From assembly GCA_023957315.1 (NCBI GenBank), contig JAMLHE010000010.1, positions 41,974 to 105,973 of the forward strand: a stretch of 64,000 nt of DNA. Reading direction: 5' to 3'. Below, one piece after another: positions 44,744 through 53,377 of the stretch. The position numbers were made by a program, and so were the translations under genes. A model generated the notes under the pieces. That model had not been told where the DNA came from and did no database searches. It saw only the letters and a list, made by a program, of their open reading frames with translations. Origin of the DNA: Candidatus Kapaibacterium sp. GTDB taxonomy: Bacteria; Bacteroidota; Ignavibacteria; Kapaibacteriales; UBA2268. The first letter of the stretch is position 1, and every line of letters begins with the position of its first letter.

Positions 44744-46591
44744 ATGAAAACGAATATTTTATACAGATTTTTTCTTCCCGTAATAGCTCTAATTTTAGGG
44801 TTCAACTGCACTCTTCAAAGCCTTGAAGTCCAAACAACATCGAAAGATAAGCTCCGAGACCACGTCAAGTTTTTAGCAAGCGACCAATTGAAAGGCAGAT
44901 TTCCGGGCACTCCGGAAATGAAACTCGCCGAAGATTACATTGAAAATCAATTCCGTTTGGCAGGTTTGAAAATGTTCAAAGATTCATACAAGCAAGAATT
45001 GGACGTTGTTATCGGCAAAGAACTCGGCGACAGCAATATTGTAATCGTCGAAACAACAATCATCCGCCCGGGAATTCCAAAAGAGCGTTTGCCTCGCGTT
45101 GCTCAACCATGGACAGTAGGGCAGGATTTTATGCCACTTGCATACAGCCAAAATGCGAGCGTCAAAGCAGAAGTTGCCTTTGTGGGTTTCGGCATAAGTG
45201 CTCCCAATCTTAATTATGATGATTATGAAGGAATTGATGTTACCGGCAAAATTGTAGTATTGCTCAATGAAACACCCGATGGCGAAAAGCCCGATACGGA
45301 ATTCAACAACTTTCGCAGTTTGCGCTACAAATTATCAAACGCAAAAAGCAAAGGAGCAATCGGAGTAATAATGGTGAAAATTCAAGGTGATTCGATGAAC
45401 GTTTTCGAGCGTCTGAATTTCGAGAATATCGGCAGTGAAGCGGGCATAGTCGCTGTCCAAGCATGGAGACAGACTTTGTCAAAATTATTTACCAAAGAGC
45501 ATCCACTGCAATTACTCGAAAACACTATCATGAAAAATAAAAAGCCAATGAGCATGCATATCCCCAACACCGAAGTCACTTTGCAAACAGATTTGAAAGA
45601 CTTGAAAGCACCGACTCATAACATTGTAGGATATGTAAAAGGGACAGATAGCAAATTAGCAGACCAATATGTCGTCATCGGGGCGCATTATGACCATCTC
45701 GGTTATGGCGGTCCGACTTCGCAATATCGCGGAAAGCGCCAAATGGTTCACAACGGTGCTGACGATAACGCATCTGGAGTAGCCGGATTAATCGAGTTAG
45801 CTCATTATTTCGCTGCAAATCCTCCACGCCGCTCATTGATTTTTGCAGCTTTTACAGCTGAAGAGACAGGTTTGAATGGTTCGCGCTATTTTACACAAAA
45901 CTCTTTTGTAGGTATGGAAAATATTGTCGGAATGGTGAATTTGGACATGATTGGAAGACTTCGCGCCGATGAATTGACCGTGTTTGGCACTGCAACATCG
46001 CCCAATTTCGCCTCTGTGATTGATTCGCTCGAACCTTTGAACAAATTCAAATTGATTCGTGCAAGCGATGCTTACGGACCGAGTGACCATGCAAGTTTCT
46101 ATTCTAACGATAAGCCCGTGATGATGTTCTTCACAGGTTTGCACGAAGATTATCACAAGCCGACCGACACATGGAACAAACTTAACTACGAAGGTTCGGC
46201 GCTCGTAGTTGATTTCATTCGCCAATTTACTCAATCAATCGCTGATTATCCCGCACATTTTGAATTCACTGCCGTTACTACGGCATCCAGTCATCAACCA
46301 AGACGCGAAAGCGGATATGCTGATGTTTGGTTCGGTATAATTCCCGATTTTGAGGAAAGCCCGCTTGGTTGCAAAATCGGTGGTGCAAGTCCCGGAAGTC
46401 CCGCAGACAAAGCAGGTTTGCTCAAAAATGACATTATCACGGAAATTGAAGGTACAAGCATCAAAAATTTGCACGATTTTATGTACAAAATCCGCGAATT
46501 CAAAGCCGGAGATGTTCTCAAAGTGAAAATTCTACGCGGTGAAGAAAAAACTGAAATGATGTTTGATGTGACTTTGACCGCAAAAAAATAA
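44744..46591 (+). CDS. Secreted M28-family aminopeptidase with PA and PDZ domains
   Basis: A 615-residue exported metallopeptidase. Signal peptide with a possible lipobox (LILGFNC), a PA domain (about 130-250) inserted before the catalytic part, then M28 zinc ligands in VIGAHYDHLG (about 311-320), HNGADDNASG (about 335-344), FTAEETG (about 369-375), NLDMIG and GPSDHASF, and a C-terminal PDZ domain (about 520-615; GGASPGSPADKAGLLKNDII). It removes N-terminal residues from peptides outside the cytoplasm. It opens an operon with an alpha/beta hydrolase (3-nt gap) and a lipoprotein. Confidence 0.93.
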   Translation: MKTNILYRFFLPVIALILGFNCTLQSLEVQTTSKDKLRDHVKFLASDQLKGRFPGTPEMKLAEDYIENQFRLAGLKMFKDSYKQELDVVIGKELGDSNIVIVETTIIRPGIPKERLPRVAQPWTVGQDFMPLAYSQNASVKAEVAFVGFGISAPNLNYDDYEGIDVTGKIVVLLNETPDGEKPDTEFNNFRSLRYKLSNAKSKGAIGVIMVKIQGDSMNVFERLNFENIGSEAGIVAVQAWRQTLSKLFTKEHPLQLLENTIMKNKKPMSMHIPNTEVTLQTDLKDLKAPTHNIVGYVKGTDSKLADQYVVIGAHYDHLGYGGPTSQYRGKRQMVHNGADDNASGVAGLIELAHYFAANPPRRSLIFAAFTAEETGLNGSRYFTQNSFVGMENIVGMVNLDMIGRLRADELTVFGTATSPNFASVIDSLEPLNKFKLIRASDAYGPSDHASFYSNDKPVMMFFTGLHEDYHKPTDTWNKLNYEGSALVVDFIRQFTQSIADYPAHFEFTAVTTASSHQPRRESGYADVWFGIIPDFEESPLGCKIGGASPGSPADKAGLLKNDIITEIEGTSIKNLHDFMYKIREFKAGDVLKVKILRGEEKTEMMFDVTLTAKK

Positions 46592-46594
46592 ATA

Positions 46595-47443
46595 ATGATT
46601 CAGTTAGTTAATCGCAGAATTTTCAACAGTAATGGAAATTTAATACGTACAGACATCAGATTCGACGACGAGTTGAAGTCTTCTGTGCCTGTCGTGGTCT
46701 TTTCGCATGGATTCAAATCCTTCAAAGATTGGGGTTTTATTCCTTATGTCTGTGAGCAATTCGCCGAAAGTGGTTTCATTGCTGTCAATTTCGATTTTTC
46801 ATTCAACGGCATCGTTGACCCTGTCGCCATGCGTTACGACGAAACGATGTTTTCGCAAAATACTGTTTCGCAGGAAATTGCCGATTTGAACACAGTTCTC
46901 GATTTTTTATATAAGGAAATTAAAAATACTGTCAATCCCTTCCCCACTTGGAATGGAGTGATTTACCTTGCCGGACATTCGTTAGGTGGGGCAGTATCGC
47001 TATTTACAGCTTCTAAGCGAAATGATATCGCAGGAATTGCTTCTTGGGCTGCTGTTTCGCAAATCAACCGAAATACCGAGCGGCAAAAGAAAATTTGGAA
47101 AGAGCAAGGATTTGCCGAAGTGAAAATTCAGCAAACGGGACAAATTTTAAAGCTGAATTATTCATACCTTTTGGATAAAGATACCAATTTTTCGCAAAAT
47201 GCTGTTATTGATGCATGTAAATCAATTCAATGTCCGGTGCTTGTATTGCATGGTCGTATCGATATTACGGTCAAACTTTCCGAAGCATATGAAATATATG
47301 ACAATGTTAAACATATCAATAATTCCGAAATAAACGTCATTGAACATACGGGTCATACTTTTGGTGCAAGACATCCATTGGATGAACCCGCGAAGGAATT
47401 GATTGAAGCAACAAGTAAAACAATAGAATTTTTTAAATTATGA
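46595..47443 (+). CDS. Alpha/beta hydrolase
   Basis: A 282-residue serine hydrolase. Nucleophile elbow GHSLGG at 127-132 (S129), oxyanion segment SHGFKSFKDWG, acid in LHGRIDITV and catalytic histidine in EHTGHTFG complete the triad. No signal peptide, so it acts in the cytoplasm. The fold group includes dienelactone hydrolases, esterases and peptidases; the substrate cannot be told. It starts 3 nt after the M28 peptidase and overlaps the next gene by 4 nt, so all three are translationally linked. Confidence 0.9.
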   Translation: MIQLVNRRIFNSNGNLIRTDIRFDDELKSSVPVVVFSHGFKSFKDWGFIPYVCEQFAESGFIAVNFDFSFNGIVDPVAMRYDETMFSQNTVSQEIADLNTVLDFLYKEIKNTVNPFPTWNGVIYLAGHSLGGAVSLFTASKRNDIAGIASWAAVSQINRNTERQKKIWKEQGFAEVKIQQTGQILKLNYSYLLDKDTNFSQNAVIDACKSIQCPVLVLHGRIDITVKLSEAYEIYDNVKHINNSEINVIEHTGHTFGARHPLDEPAKELIEATSKTIEFFKL

Positions 47444-47910
47444 AAATATGTAATCTAAGTCTGCTACTAATTATACTGACATTGTCCGGGTGCGAAATAT
47501 TTGTCATAGGTAATAAAATTGAAGTATTGCCTACGGTGAATTTGACCCAGGAATCGGCATTGGGAGCAGTGTATCTTTTCAAAGCAGAGTTAGATAGCAA
47601 TAACATCCCGGCGGCTTCGCAGATTTTGGCACACAAAGACGGTAGTATGATGAGTGCCCTTGAGCGCTATGACAACTATTTCAACGTAGCGAGATTGAAA
47701 AGAATGCTCTATATGCGTCCCGTCACGGCAGTTGAAGTTGACACGCTTCAATCCAGAAAATTCCTTTGCACTATCGAATATGATTACATGAAACTCGTGG
47801 GCTACCAAACCGCTCAAATTGCTGACAGATGGTACATCACGGAATATAGCCCGACTGATGTGAAAATTGAACCCCTTGACTACAGCAAATTTCAACCAAA
47901 AGAGAAATAA
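47440..47910 (+). CDS. Hypothetical lipoprotein
   Basis: A 156-residue lipoprotein with signal peptide MKICNLSLLLIILTLSGC and lipobox LSGC. The ATG overlaps the hydrolase stop in ATGA. The mature part has an NTF2-like or DUF4878-like feel: ESALGAVYLFKAELDSNNIPAASQIL with VDTLQSRKFLCTIEYDYMK and a final DRWYITEYS, a pattern seen in small cone-shaped domains of envelope proteins. Function unknown. It sits between the hydrolase and a thiolase in one directional run. Confidence 0.7.
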   Translation: MKICNLSLLLIILTLSGCEIFVIGNKIEVLPTVNLTQESALGAVYLFKAELDSNNIPAASQILAHKDGSMMSALERYDNYFNVARLKRMLYMRPVTAVEVDTLQSRKFLCTIEYDYMKLVGYQTAQIADRWYITEYSPTDVKIEPLDYSKFQPKEK

Positions 47911-47925
47911 TCCCTAAGGCACAAG

Positions 47926-49128
47926 ATGAAAACTGCATATATATGCGACGCAATTCGCACACCAATAGGCAAACACGGCGGCACACTTGCTTCCGTTCGC
48001 CCTGATGACATGGCTGCACTGACAATCAGAGAATTAATCAAACGCAACCCACAAATTGACCTGTCGCGAATAGACGACGTGATTTTGGGAAATGCCAACC
48101 AAGCGGGCGAAGACAATCGCGATGTAGCTCGTATGGCGTTGCTGCTCGCAGGATTGCCGTGGTCTGTACCGGGTGAAACTGTCAACAGATTATGCGCCTC
48201 GGGGATGTCCGCCGTGATTCAAGCATCGAGAGCAATTGCAGCCGGAGACGGAGATTTATTCATCGCCGGAGGAGTCGAAAGCATGACGCGCGCTCCTTTC
48301 GTGATGAGCAAAGCCGATGCCGCCTATTCCAGAAATGTGCAAATTTACGACACTTCGATAGGGTGGCGATTTGTAAACCCGAAAATGAAAGAAATGTACG
48401 GCACCGATTCCATGGGCGAAACCGCAGAAAACGTCGCCGAACAATGGAAAATCAGCCGCTACGACCAAGATGAATTCGCATTCAATTCGCAAATGAAAGC
48501 CGTCGCCGCTAGAAACAGTGGCAGATTGGCAAAAGAAATCGTCGGAGTGGAAATAGTCGGCAAGAAAAGCAGCACCACATTTGCCGAAGACGAATTCATT
48601 CGCGATGAAAGCACAGTCGAAACACTGTCGAAACTCAAACCGGCATTCAAAGCAGTCGGCTCGGTCACCGCAGGCAACGCATCAGGCATCAATGATGGCG
48701 CCTGTGCATTAATCATCGCTTCGACGGACGGCATTTCGGACAATAAAATTACACCACTGAGCCGCATAGTAGCATCAGCCGTCGTAGGCGTCGAACCGCG
48801 AATAATGGGCATCGGTCCGGTGGAAGCCGCAAACAAAGCCCTGAAAAAAGCCGGATTGACATTCGACGACATGGACCTAATCGAGCTAAACGAGGCATTC
48901 GCCGCACAAAGTTTGGCATGTTTGAACGAATGGGGCATCGCAGCCACCGACAGCAGGCTCAATCCCAACGGTGGAGCAATCGCCTTAGGTCACCCATTGG
49001 GCATGACGGGCGCCAGATTGCTCACCACAGCCACCTATGAACTTATCGAACGAAACGCTAAGTATGCCCTATGCACCATGTGCGTTGGCGTCGGTCAAGG
49101 TTACGCCGTAATTATTGAAAGGGTGTAG
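47926..49128 (+). CDS. Acetyl-CoA acyltransferase (thiolase)
   Basis: A 400-residue thiolase. The acyl-carrying cysteine is C90 in NRLCASGMSA; the general base H356 lies in GHPLGMTGAR and the second cysteine C386 in CTMCVGVGQG. ESMTRAPFVMSK and MGETAENVAEQW are close to the PcaF group, which cleaves 3-oxoadipyl-CoA, but acetoacetyl-CoA and 3-ketoacyl-CoA thiolases share these residues. It could serve fatty-acid or aromatic-acid breakdown. It follows the lipoprotein gene by 15 nt. Its codon use is richer in G and C than the neighbouring genes. Confidence 0.9.
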   Translation: MKTAYICDAIRTPIGKHGGTLASVRPDDMAALTIRELIKRNPQIDLSRIDDVILGNANQAGEDNRDVARMALLLAGLPWSVPGETVNRLCASGMSAVIQASRAIAAGDGDLFIAGGVESMTRAPFVMSKADAAYSRNVQIYDTSIGWRFVNPKMKEMYGTDSMGETAENVAEQWKISRYDQDEFAFNSQMKAVAARNSGRLAKEIVGVEIVGKKSSTTFAEDEFIRDESTVETLSKLKPAFKAVGSVTAGNASGINDGACALIIASTDGISDNKITPLSRIVASAVVGVEPRIMGIGPVEAANKALKKAGLTFDDMDLIELNEAFAAQSLACLNEWGIAATDSRLNPNGGAIALGHPLGMTGARLLTTATYELIERNAKYALCTMCVGVGQGYAVIIERV

Positions 49129-49134
49129 TTCTTT

Positions 49135-49318
49135 AATTCATCCGATGACTCTCATTCATTTTATCCGATAATTCAAAAAGCAGTTCTCTGTAACACCCAG
49201 TCATCGGATGAATAATAACTATATACGATTACTCACAATGCAATTCATCCGATGACTCTCATTCATTTTATCCGATGACTTAAAAAGCAGTTCTCTGTAA
49301 CACCCAGTCATCGGATGA
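49135..49318. repeat. Tandem repeat, two 77-nt units with period 107
   Basis: Units at 49135-49211 and 49242-49318 differ at very few positions. Each opens with TCATCCGATGACT and closes with AGTCATCGGATGA, so each can fold into a hairpin with a 13-bp stem; a further ATCCGAT lies inside. A 30-nt unrelated spacer separates them. Confidence 0.85.
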
Positions 49319-49370
49319 TTAAAAACGCATAATATTTGTTGCAACAGCAACAGCGTTCTGTGCGAATGTC

Positions 49371-49669
49371 TTCTACCCTGAAAGGGTTAAATATCTGTAA
49401 AAATATAACGCAGGTGCGTGTTCACTTTACCCCGAAGGGGTTAAATATTTATGAAATAGATATTCAAGCCCTTCGGGCTTGTTTTGGTTGCATATGCTTT
49501 GTTCCCCGCATTTCATACGGGGTTATTCATATTCAAGCCCTTCGGGCTTGTAAGAGGGCGAGTATGCTTCGCTCCCCGCATTTCATACGGGGTTATTAAT
49601 ATTTAACCACTTCGTGGTAAAAAACCATAACCAAACCCCAATCCCCTAAACCCAAACCCCAAGCCCCTA
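49371..49669. repeat. Palindrome array downstream of IPTL-CTERM copy 3
   Basis: Units: ACCCTGAAAGGGT (49375-49387), ACCCCGAAGGGGT (49429-49441), CAAGCCCTTCGGGCTTG (49465-49481 and 49534-49550), CCCCGCATTTCATACGGGG (49504-49522 and 49574-49592) and ACCACTTCGTGGT (49606-49618), several followed or preceded by TTAAATAT. Relative to the gene on the minus strand this is the same downstream order as behind copy 1. A C-rich run (49631-49669) lies nearest to the gene. Confidence 0.88.
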
Positions 49670-49692
49670 AACCTCTAACCCTATACCCTTAC

Positions 49693-50319
49693 TTACACCA
49701 TTTTCCGCATTACAAACCAGCCACCGAAGCTTGCGAAAAGGAGTCCGAGAGCGATTAAGCCCCATTCACCGAGAGTGGGGATTGTGGTGAAGATGCGTTG
49801 CTGACCGTAAAAGACGACTTCGGCTTCGGATTCATCGGTTGTGATTAAATATGCACGAACATAATATTTTGTACCTAATTGTAAACTCGTCAGATTTGTA
49901 GCGAAAATCGTTGAATTGCCACTCGTTGGTCCGGCGCCTTGTTCGGTTATTCCGTCGTTGTCTAAGGTTGTTGGCATTGCCGATGTTGACCAAACGACAC
50001 CTTTTTGGGTAACATCGTTATCGTCTTCGGTTAAATTGATTGAACCGCCGCTTATTGCTGAATTATTTGTGATATTATAAACGGGTTGGGTTTTAATCCA
50101 AGGTGTATTCTGTCCTTGCGCCTGCAGAAATCCTTCTTTATTTATATATAATGAATTAATTGAAAATCCTGCAGAAGTTTGACCAAAAGTTCCAAAATTT
50201 TTATACTTCGAATTCTCTGATTTACCACCACCGCCCGGAAATACATCGGTTTGCTTGGTTTGAGCTGAAAGCAATAAACTCGATAATATTAGACTTAATA
50301 AATAAATAATAAATTTCAT
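49693..50319 (-). CDS. FN3-like protein with IPTL-CTERM sorting tail (copy 3)
   Basis: A 208-residue exported protein. Its N-terminal 80 residues differ from copies 1 and 2: signal peptide MKFIIYLLSLILSSLLLSAQ, then a GGGGKSENSKYKNFGTFGQTSAG stretch typical of Bacteroidota sorting-domain proteins. From TQPVYNITNNSAISGGSINL onward it is nearly identical to copy 1, including the TTDESEAEVVFYGQQRIF loop, IPTLGEWG, the hydrophobic helix and RKMV end. It thus has its own leader with a recently exchanged FN3/IPTL module. It is the last gene of a three-gene envelope operon. Confidence 0.85.
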   Translation of the reverse strand: MKFIIYLLSLILSSLLLSAQTKQTDVFPGGGGKSENSKYKNFGTFGQTSAGFSINSLYINKEGFLQAQGQNTPWIKTQPVYNITNNSAISGGSINLTEDDNDVTQKGVVWSTSAMPTTLDNDGITEQGAGPTSGNSTIFATNLTSLQLGTKYYVRAYLITTDESEAEVVFYGQQRIFTTIPTLGEWGLIALGLLFASFGGWFVMRKMV

Positions 50320-50341
50320 TTCTTTTCCTTTTGTTAAAAAG

Positions 50342-51724
50342 CTATTCCATACTATCTACAATTGATTTAACATGTTCGATAGATATTGGTCTCTTAAAAA
50401 TTTGATTTTTAGAATCTAATAAGAATATTGTAGGTGTTGCAAAAACAAGATAATCCATAACCGGTCTCGAATTCCACTTTTGATAATCACAGTAACTAAT
50501 GAATGGAAATTTACTTGAATACTTTTTAAATTGGCTCTGCTCTGTATCCAAAGATACAAAAATGACTTCAATACTTTTAGACTTCATTTTATCGTAAAGA
50601 TTCATTAAACTACTTAATTCGGATGTACACGTTTCACACCAACTTGCACCAAAAATTATTAATTTATATTTTGAATTAATTTGAGATAGGCTCGATGCAG
50701 AAGTAAAAGGTACTCCATTTTTGAATATATCATCATTAAAAACAAAATCAGGAGCGATTTTCCCTTCTTTCATTTTACGATAAGTTTCAAATCTTTTTGC
50801 AACATTTGTATCTAACAAACATGATTCATTTGATAACATTGCCAAAGCTAAATATTCAGAGGACTTAATCAAACTCCGCTTTTCGAACATATTAAACAGA
50901 TACAGAGCTGTTTTACTAAGTAGAATATTATTTCGACTTAGATTTTCGATAATATAGTCAATCGAAATATTCATTTCGTATAGTATTGAGTCAAATGCAA
51001 TATTCATTTTTTCAATTAAAATAAAATGACAAATTAACAAATCTTGATACAAACCACTTCTGATTAATTTCAAATCATCTAAATCAATTTCACGAAATTG
51101 TTCGACATACTTCGGAATATCTTCTTTAGATATTTTAATTGAATTAGACATGTCATCAAGCAGTTTTCTTTTAGGTAGATACCACGAAACATAAGTTGCC
51201 TTTTCCAGATTAATCAAATAATTATAATCATCGTACTTGATGCTTTCAATTTCATCATCAATTAATTTCTTATAATTTCTATCTTTATTCAATAAGTCAG
51301 AATGATCATATAATTGTTGCAGATATCTCCATGCAGAAAGTGCATTCTCGCGTTGAGTGTGCTGAACTGCGTATTCTTTGAATATTTTATTTTCATAACT
51401 ATTTGTAAAATCCACATTCAATATTTTATCAGTATAGGTAATATTTACATTGATATCCAATTCGTGAAGAACCAAATAAAATCCCGTAGTATCTGATATT
51501 TTTATATATCCAATCCCGGTGTAATCTTCAGGATATTCAAGCACGAAATTACCATTACTGTCAGTTTCAGATTGGCTGAGTAAATAGTTCTCAAGACCAT
51601 TGAAACCATAAAGTGATATTTCTTCATGAATATGAGATTGACAATAACCTGTCAATTGACGAGCGTCAACTTGATAAATGAGTAGACTTAATACTGACAA
51701 TATTAATATTAAATATAATTTCAT
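50342..51724 (-). CDS. TlpA-like thioredoxin-domain envelope protein
   Basis: A 460-residue exported protein with signal peptide 1-21, a DUF4369-like beta-domain near the N-terminus, a long helical middle, and a C-terminal thioredoxin/AhpC-TSA domain from about 330 with active site WCETC near 360 and APDFVFND ahead of it. Proteins of this layout act as periplasmic disulphide reductases or oxidoreductases in Bacteroidota. It sits 24 nt downstream of the FISUMP gene and 22 nt upstream of IPTL-CTERM copy 3, so the three are probably one operon; a role in maturing those secreted proteins is speculative. Confidence 0.82.
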   Translation of the reverse strand: MKLYLILILSVLSLLIYQVDARQLTGYCQSHIHEEISLYGFNGLENYLLSQSETDSNGNFVLEYPEDYTGIGYIKISDTTGFYLVLHELDINVNITYTDKILNVDFTNSYENKIFKEYAVQHTQRENALSAWRYLQQLYDHSDLLNKDRNYKKLIDDEIESIKYDDYNYLINLEKATYVSWYLPKRKLLDDMSNSIKISKEDIPKYVEQFREIDLDDLKLIRSGLYQDLLICHFILIEKMNIAFDSILYEMNISIDYIIENLSRNNILLSKTALYLFNMFEKRSLIKSSEYLALAMLSNESCLLDTNVAKRFETYRKMKEGKIAPDFVFNDDIFKNGVPFTSASSLSQINSKYKLIIFGASWCETCTSELSSLMNLYDKMKSKSIEVIFVSLDTEQSQFKKYSSKFPFISYCDYQKWNSRPVMDYLVFATPTIFLLDSKNQIFKRPISIEHVKSIVDSME

Positions 51725-51748
51725 CTTGCATCAATTCTTTAAAAATAA

Positions 51749-53377
51749 TTATTCATCCTTAATACAACGAACAGACATACCATGCGCTTTTCGACCTGAT
51801 TGCATCGCTTTGGTACCATTGCTGAGTATTGTCAATGCTCGTGCTAAATAGGTTTGTGTACCGGGTGTGCTACTCCAATAACTTCCAAGAAGAATGCCGG
51901 AAAAATTATACACAATTGAACCGTCTGTGCTTTCTCGCATGCCTGAATATGGCAATTTCAATGGTGATTCGAATGGAGTACCGGACCAAGAACTTATTTC
52001 AGTGTTCCATTCAGTTTCGGTTGGGATTCTGAATCCGGCGGGACATGGATTGTTAGGTCCACTTACTCCCTGCCACATAGAGTTAGAAGATGGAGAAAGC
52101 CAATCTTCCGTGCTTTCATTTATAATAAATTTTGCATCCCAACTGTTCCCCAAGTTAGGAACTGCTGTACTGGCAAGTGTCGTACTCGTTGAACTTGTAA
52201 TTACCTGATGCCCCTCAGCAGCCCTTCCCCATTGATAAAGTTCCCCAAATGATGCGGCATCAGTACTACTTGTAGCAACTTGCGAAGCGCCCAAATTACG
52301 ATTCATCCAAGTTCTTCCACCACCACTCACAACTGTTCCATAATCCATACTTACGATAAATGTGCACGTGCCTCCACTATTATATGCAGTAGCTGTAAAA
52401 GTACTACTTTGATTGGCACCGGGAGTACCGTTTCCATAAAGAACTACAGTATTATTACCGGTAGATACAAAATTGCCGGTGCCACTAAAGCTATAACCGT
52501 TCAAAGTGTTTGTTGTAATGCTCCATGCACCTTTTTGAGTAACGTCAGCTTGTAAAGATACATAATTTGATGAATTAAGAGCGACTCCTTGTAAATATTC
52601 ACCGCTTACAGTTGTATTTGAACAAGACGAACCGGACCCAATTGAATATGCAGATGTATAACGTAAACTACCTGCTCCAAAAGAAATTTCTTTCCATTCA
52701 AAATCTGTTGATATAAATGAATAAAACTTGTTATCATCCGAATTAAATACCAAATAGCCGTTTATCGGGTTATTGATAGCTAATATTTGTGCTTGAGTCA
52801 AACTTGGGACGGCACCAGTCGTCCACGAAGTTGTACCGTCCGAATTTGACATTAAATGTTGATTTTCAGAACCCTTTGCAGTTGGTAAAGTGTAGGTAGT
52901 TGTACCAGTTCCAACCGTAACAGAAGAAAACGCACCACTATTCGGAGCAGTAGAGCCAATTTCACCGGGTGAAGCCCAACCCTCATCAGACAAATGATTT
53001 GCTAATAAAGAAAAAGGTACATTAGTAAGTGGTGTGCGTGGTAATTTTGAGCCATCAACCACAACTTCGAGCCATGGCGAATAAGTTGCAAACATCCCTG
53101 CGGTAAAAGCATCATCGTTACCTGTTCCTGTGCCCAAGAATACAGAATACAATCCCTGAATTACGTCCACCGTTTTTGTCGCGGCTGTTCCTGAGGGCCA
53201 TAATTTGGTACCGCCAGTCTGAGAGCTGTAAATCGCAAATGTAATAGACATTCCGGTTTGAATAATCGGCAAGTTGTTATTATCGAGAAGCTTTCCCTGA
53301 TAAGTAATAGTAGTGGGCTGAGCAAATGTGAACAAAGTGAAAGCGAAAAAAACTGTTAAGTAAGTTAAGTACTTCAT
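51749..53377 (-). CDS. Secreted FISUMP-domain protein
   Basis: A 542-residue exported protein. Signal peptide 1-19 (ending FAQP). The N-terminal TITYQGKLLDNNNLPIIQTG is typical of tail-fibre-like surface proteins. The C-terminal FISUMP domain (about 360-542) has GRTWMNRNLGASQVATS, YQWGRAAEGHQ, NPCPAGFRIPTETEWN and a final AHGMSVRCIKD. This domain is common in Fibrobacter and Bacteroidota surface proteins; its role is not established. It is the first gene of the operon with the TlpA-like protein and IPTL-CTERM copy 3. The middle carries one FN3-like sheet. Confidence 0.85.
   Translation of the reverse strand: MKYLTYLTVFFAFTLFTFAQPTTITYQGKLLDNNNLPIIQTGMSITFAIYSSQTGGTKLWPSGTAATKTVDVIQGLYSVFLGTGTGNDDAFTAGMFATYSPWLEVVVDGSKLPRTPLTNVPFSLLANHLSDEGWASPGEIGSTAPNSGAFSSVTVGTGTTTYTLPTAKGSENQHLMSNSDGTTSWTTGAVPSLTQAQILAINNPINGYLVFNSDDNKFYSFISTDFEWKEISFGAGSLRYTSAYSIGSGSSCSNTTVSGEYLQGVALNSSNYVSLQADVTQKGAWSITTNTLNGYSFSGTGNFVSTGNNTVVLYGNGTPGANQSSTFTATAYNSGGTCTFIVSMDYGTVVSGGGRTWMNRNLGASQVATSSTDAASFGELYQWGRAAEGHQVITSSTSTTLASTAVPNLGNSWDAKFIINESTEDWLSPSSNSMWQGVSGPNNPCPAGFRIPTETEWNTEISSWSGTPFESPLKLPYSGMRESTDGSIVYNFSGILLGSYWSSTPGTQTYLARALTILSNGTKAMQSGRKAHGMSVRCIKDE

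Larger units (their letters stand above)
49129..49692. other. 564-bp repeat-dense intergenic region
   Basis: Lies between the converging thiolase and IPTL-CTERM copy 3 genes. It holds a tandem pair of 77-nt units (49135-49318), then a run of palindromes (49375-49618) and a C-rich run with quadruplex potential on the minus strand (49631-49669). A frame that stays open over 49336-49599 is made of the repeats and is not considered a gene. Confidence 0.75.

Noticed and set aside
49336..49599. An 87-codon plus-strand frame
   Set aside because: It is composed entirely of the palindromic repeat units; the same peptide words arise wherever the repeats occur, with no ribosome-binding site.
49371..49620. 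CRISPR array
   Set aside because: Repeats are short palindromes of several kinds with irregular spacing, and no cas gene is present.
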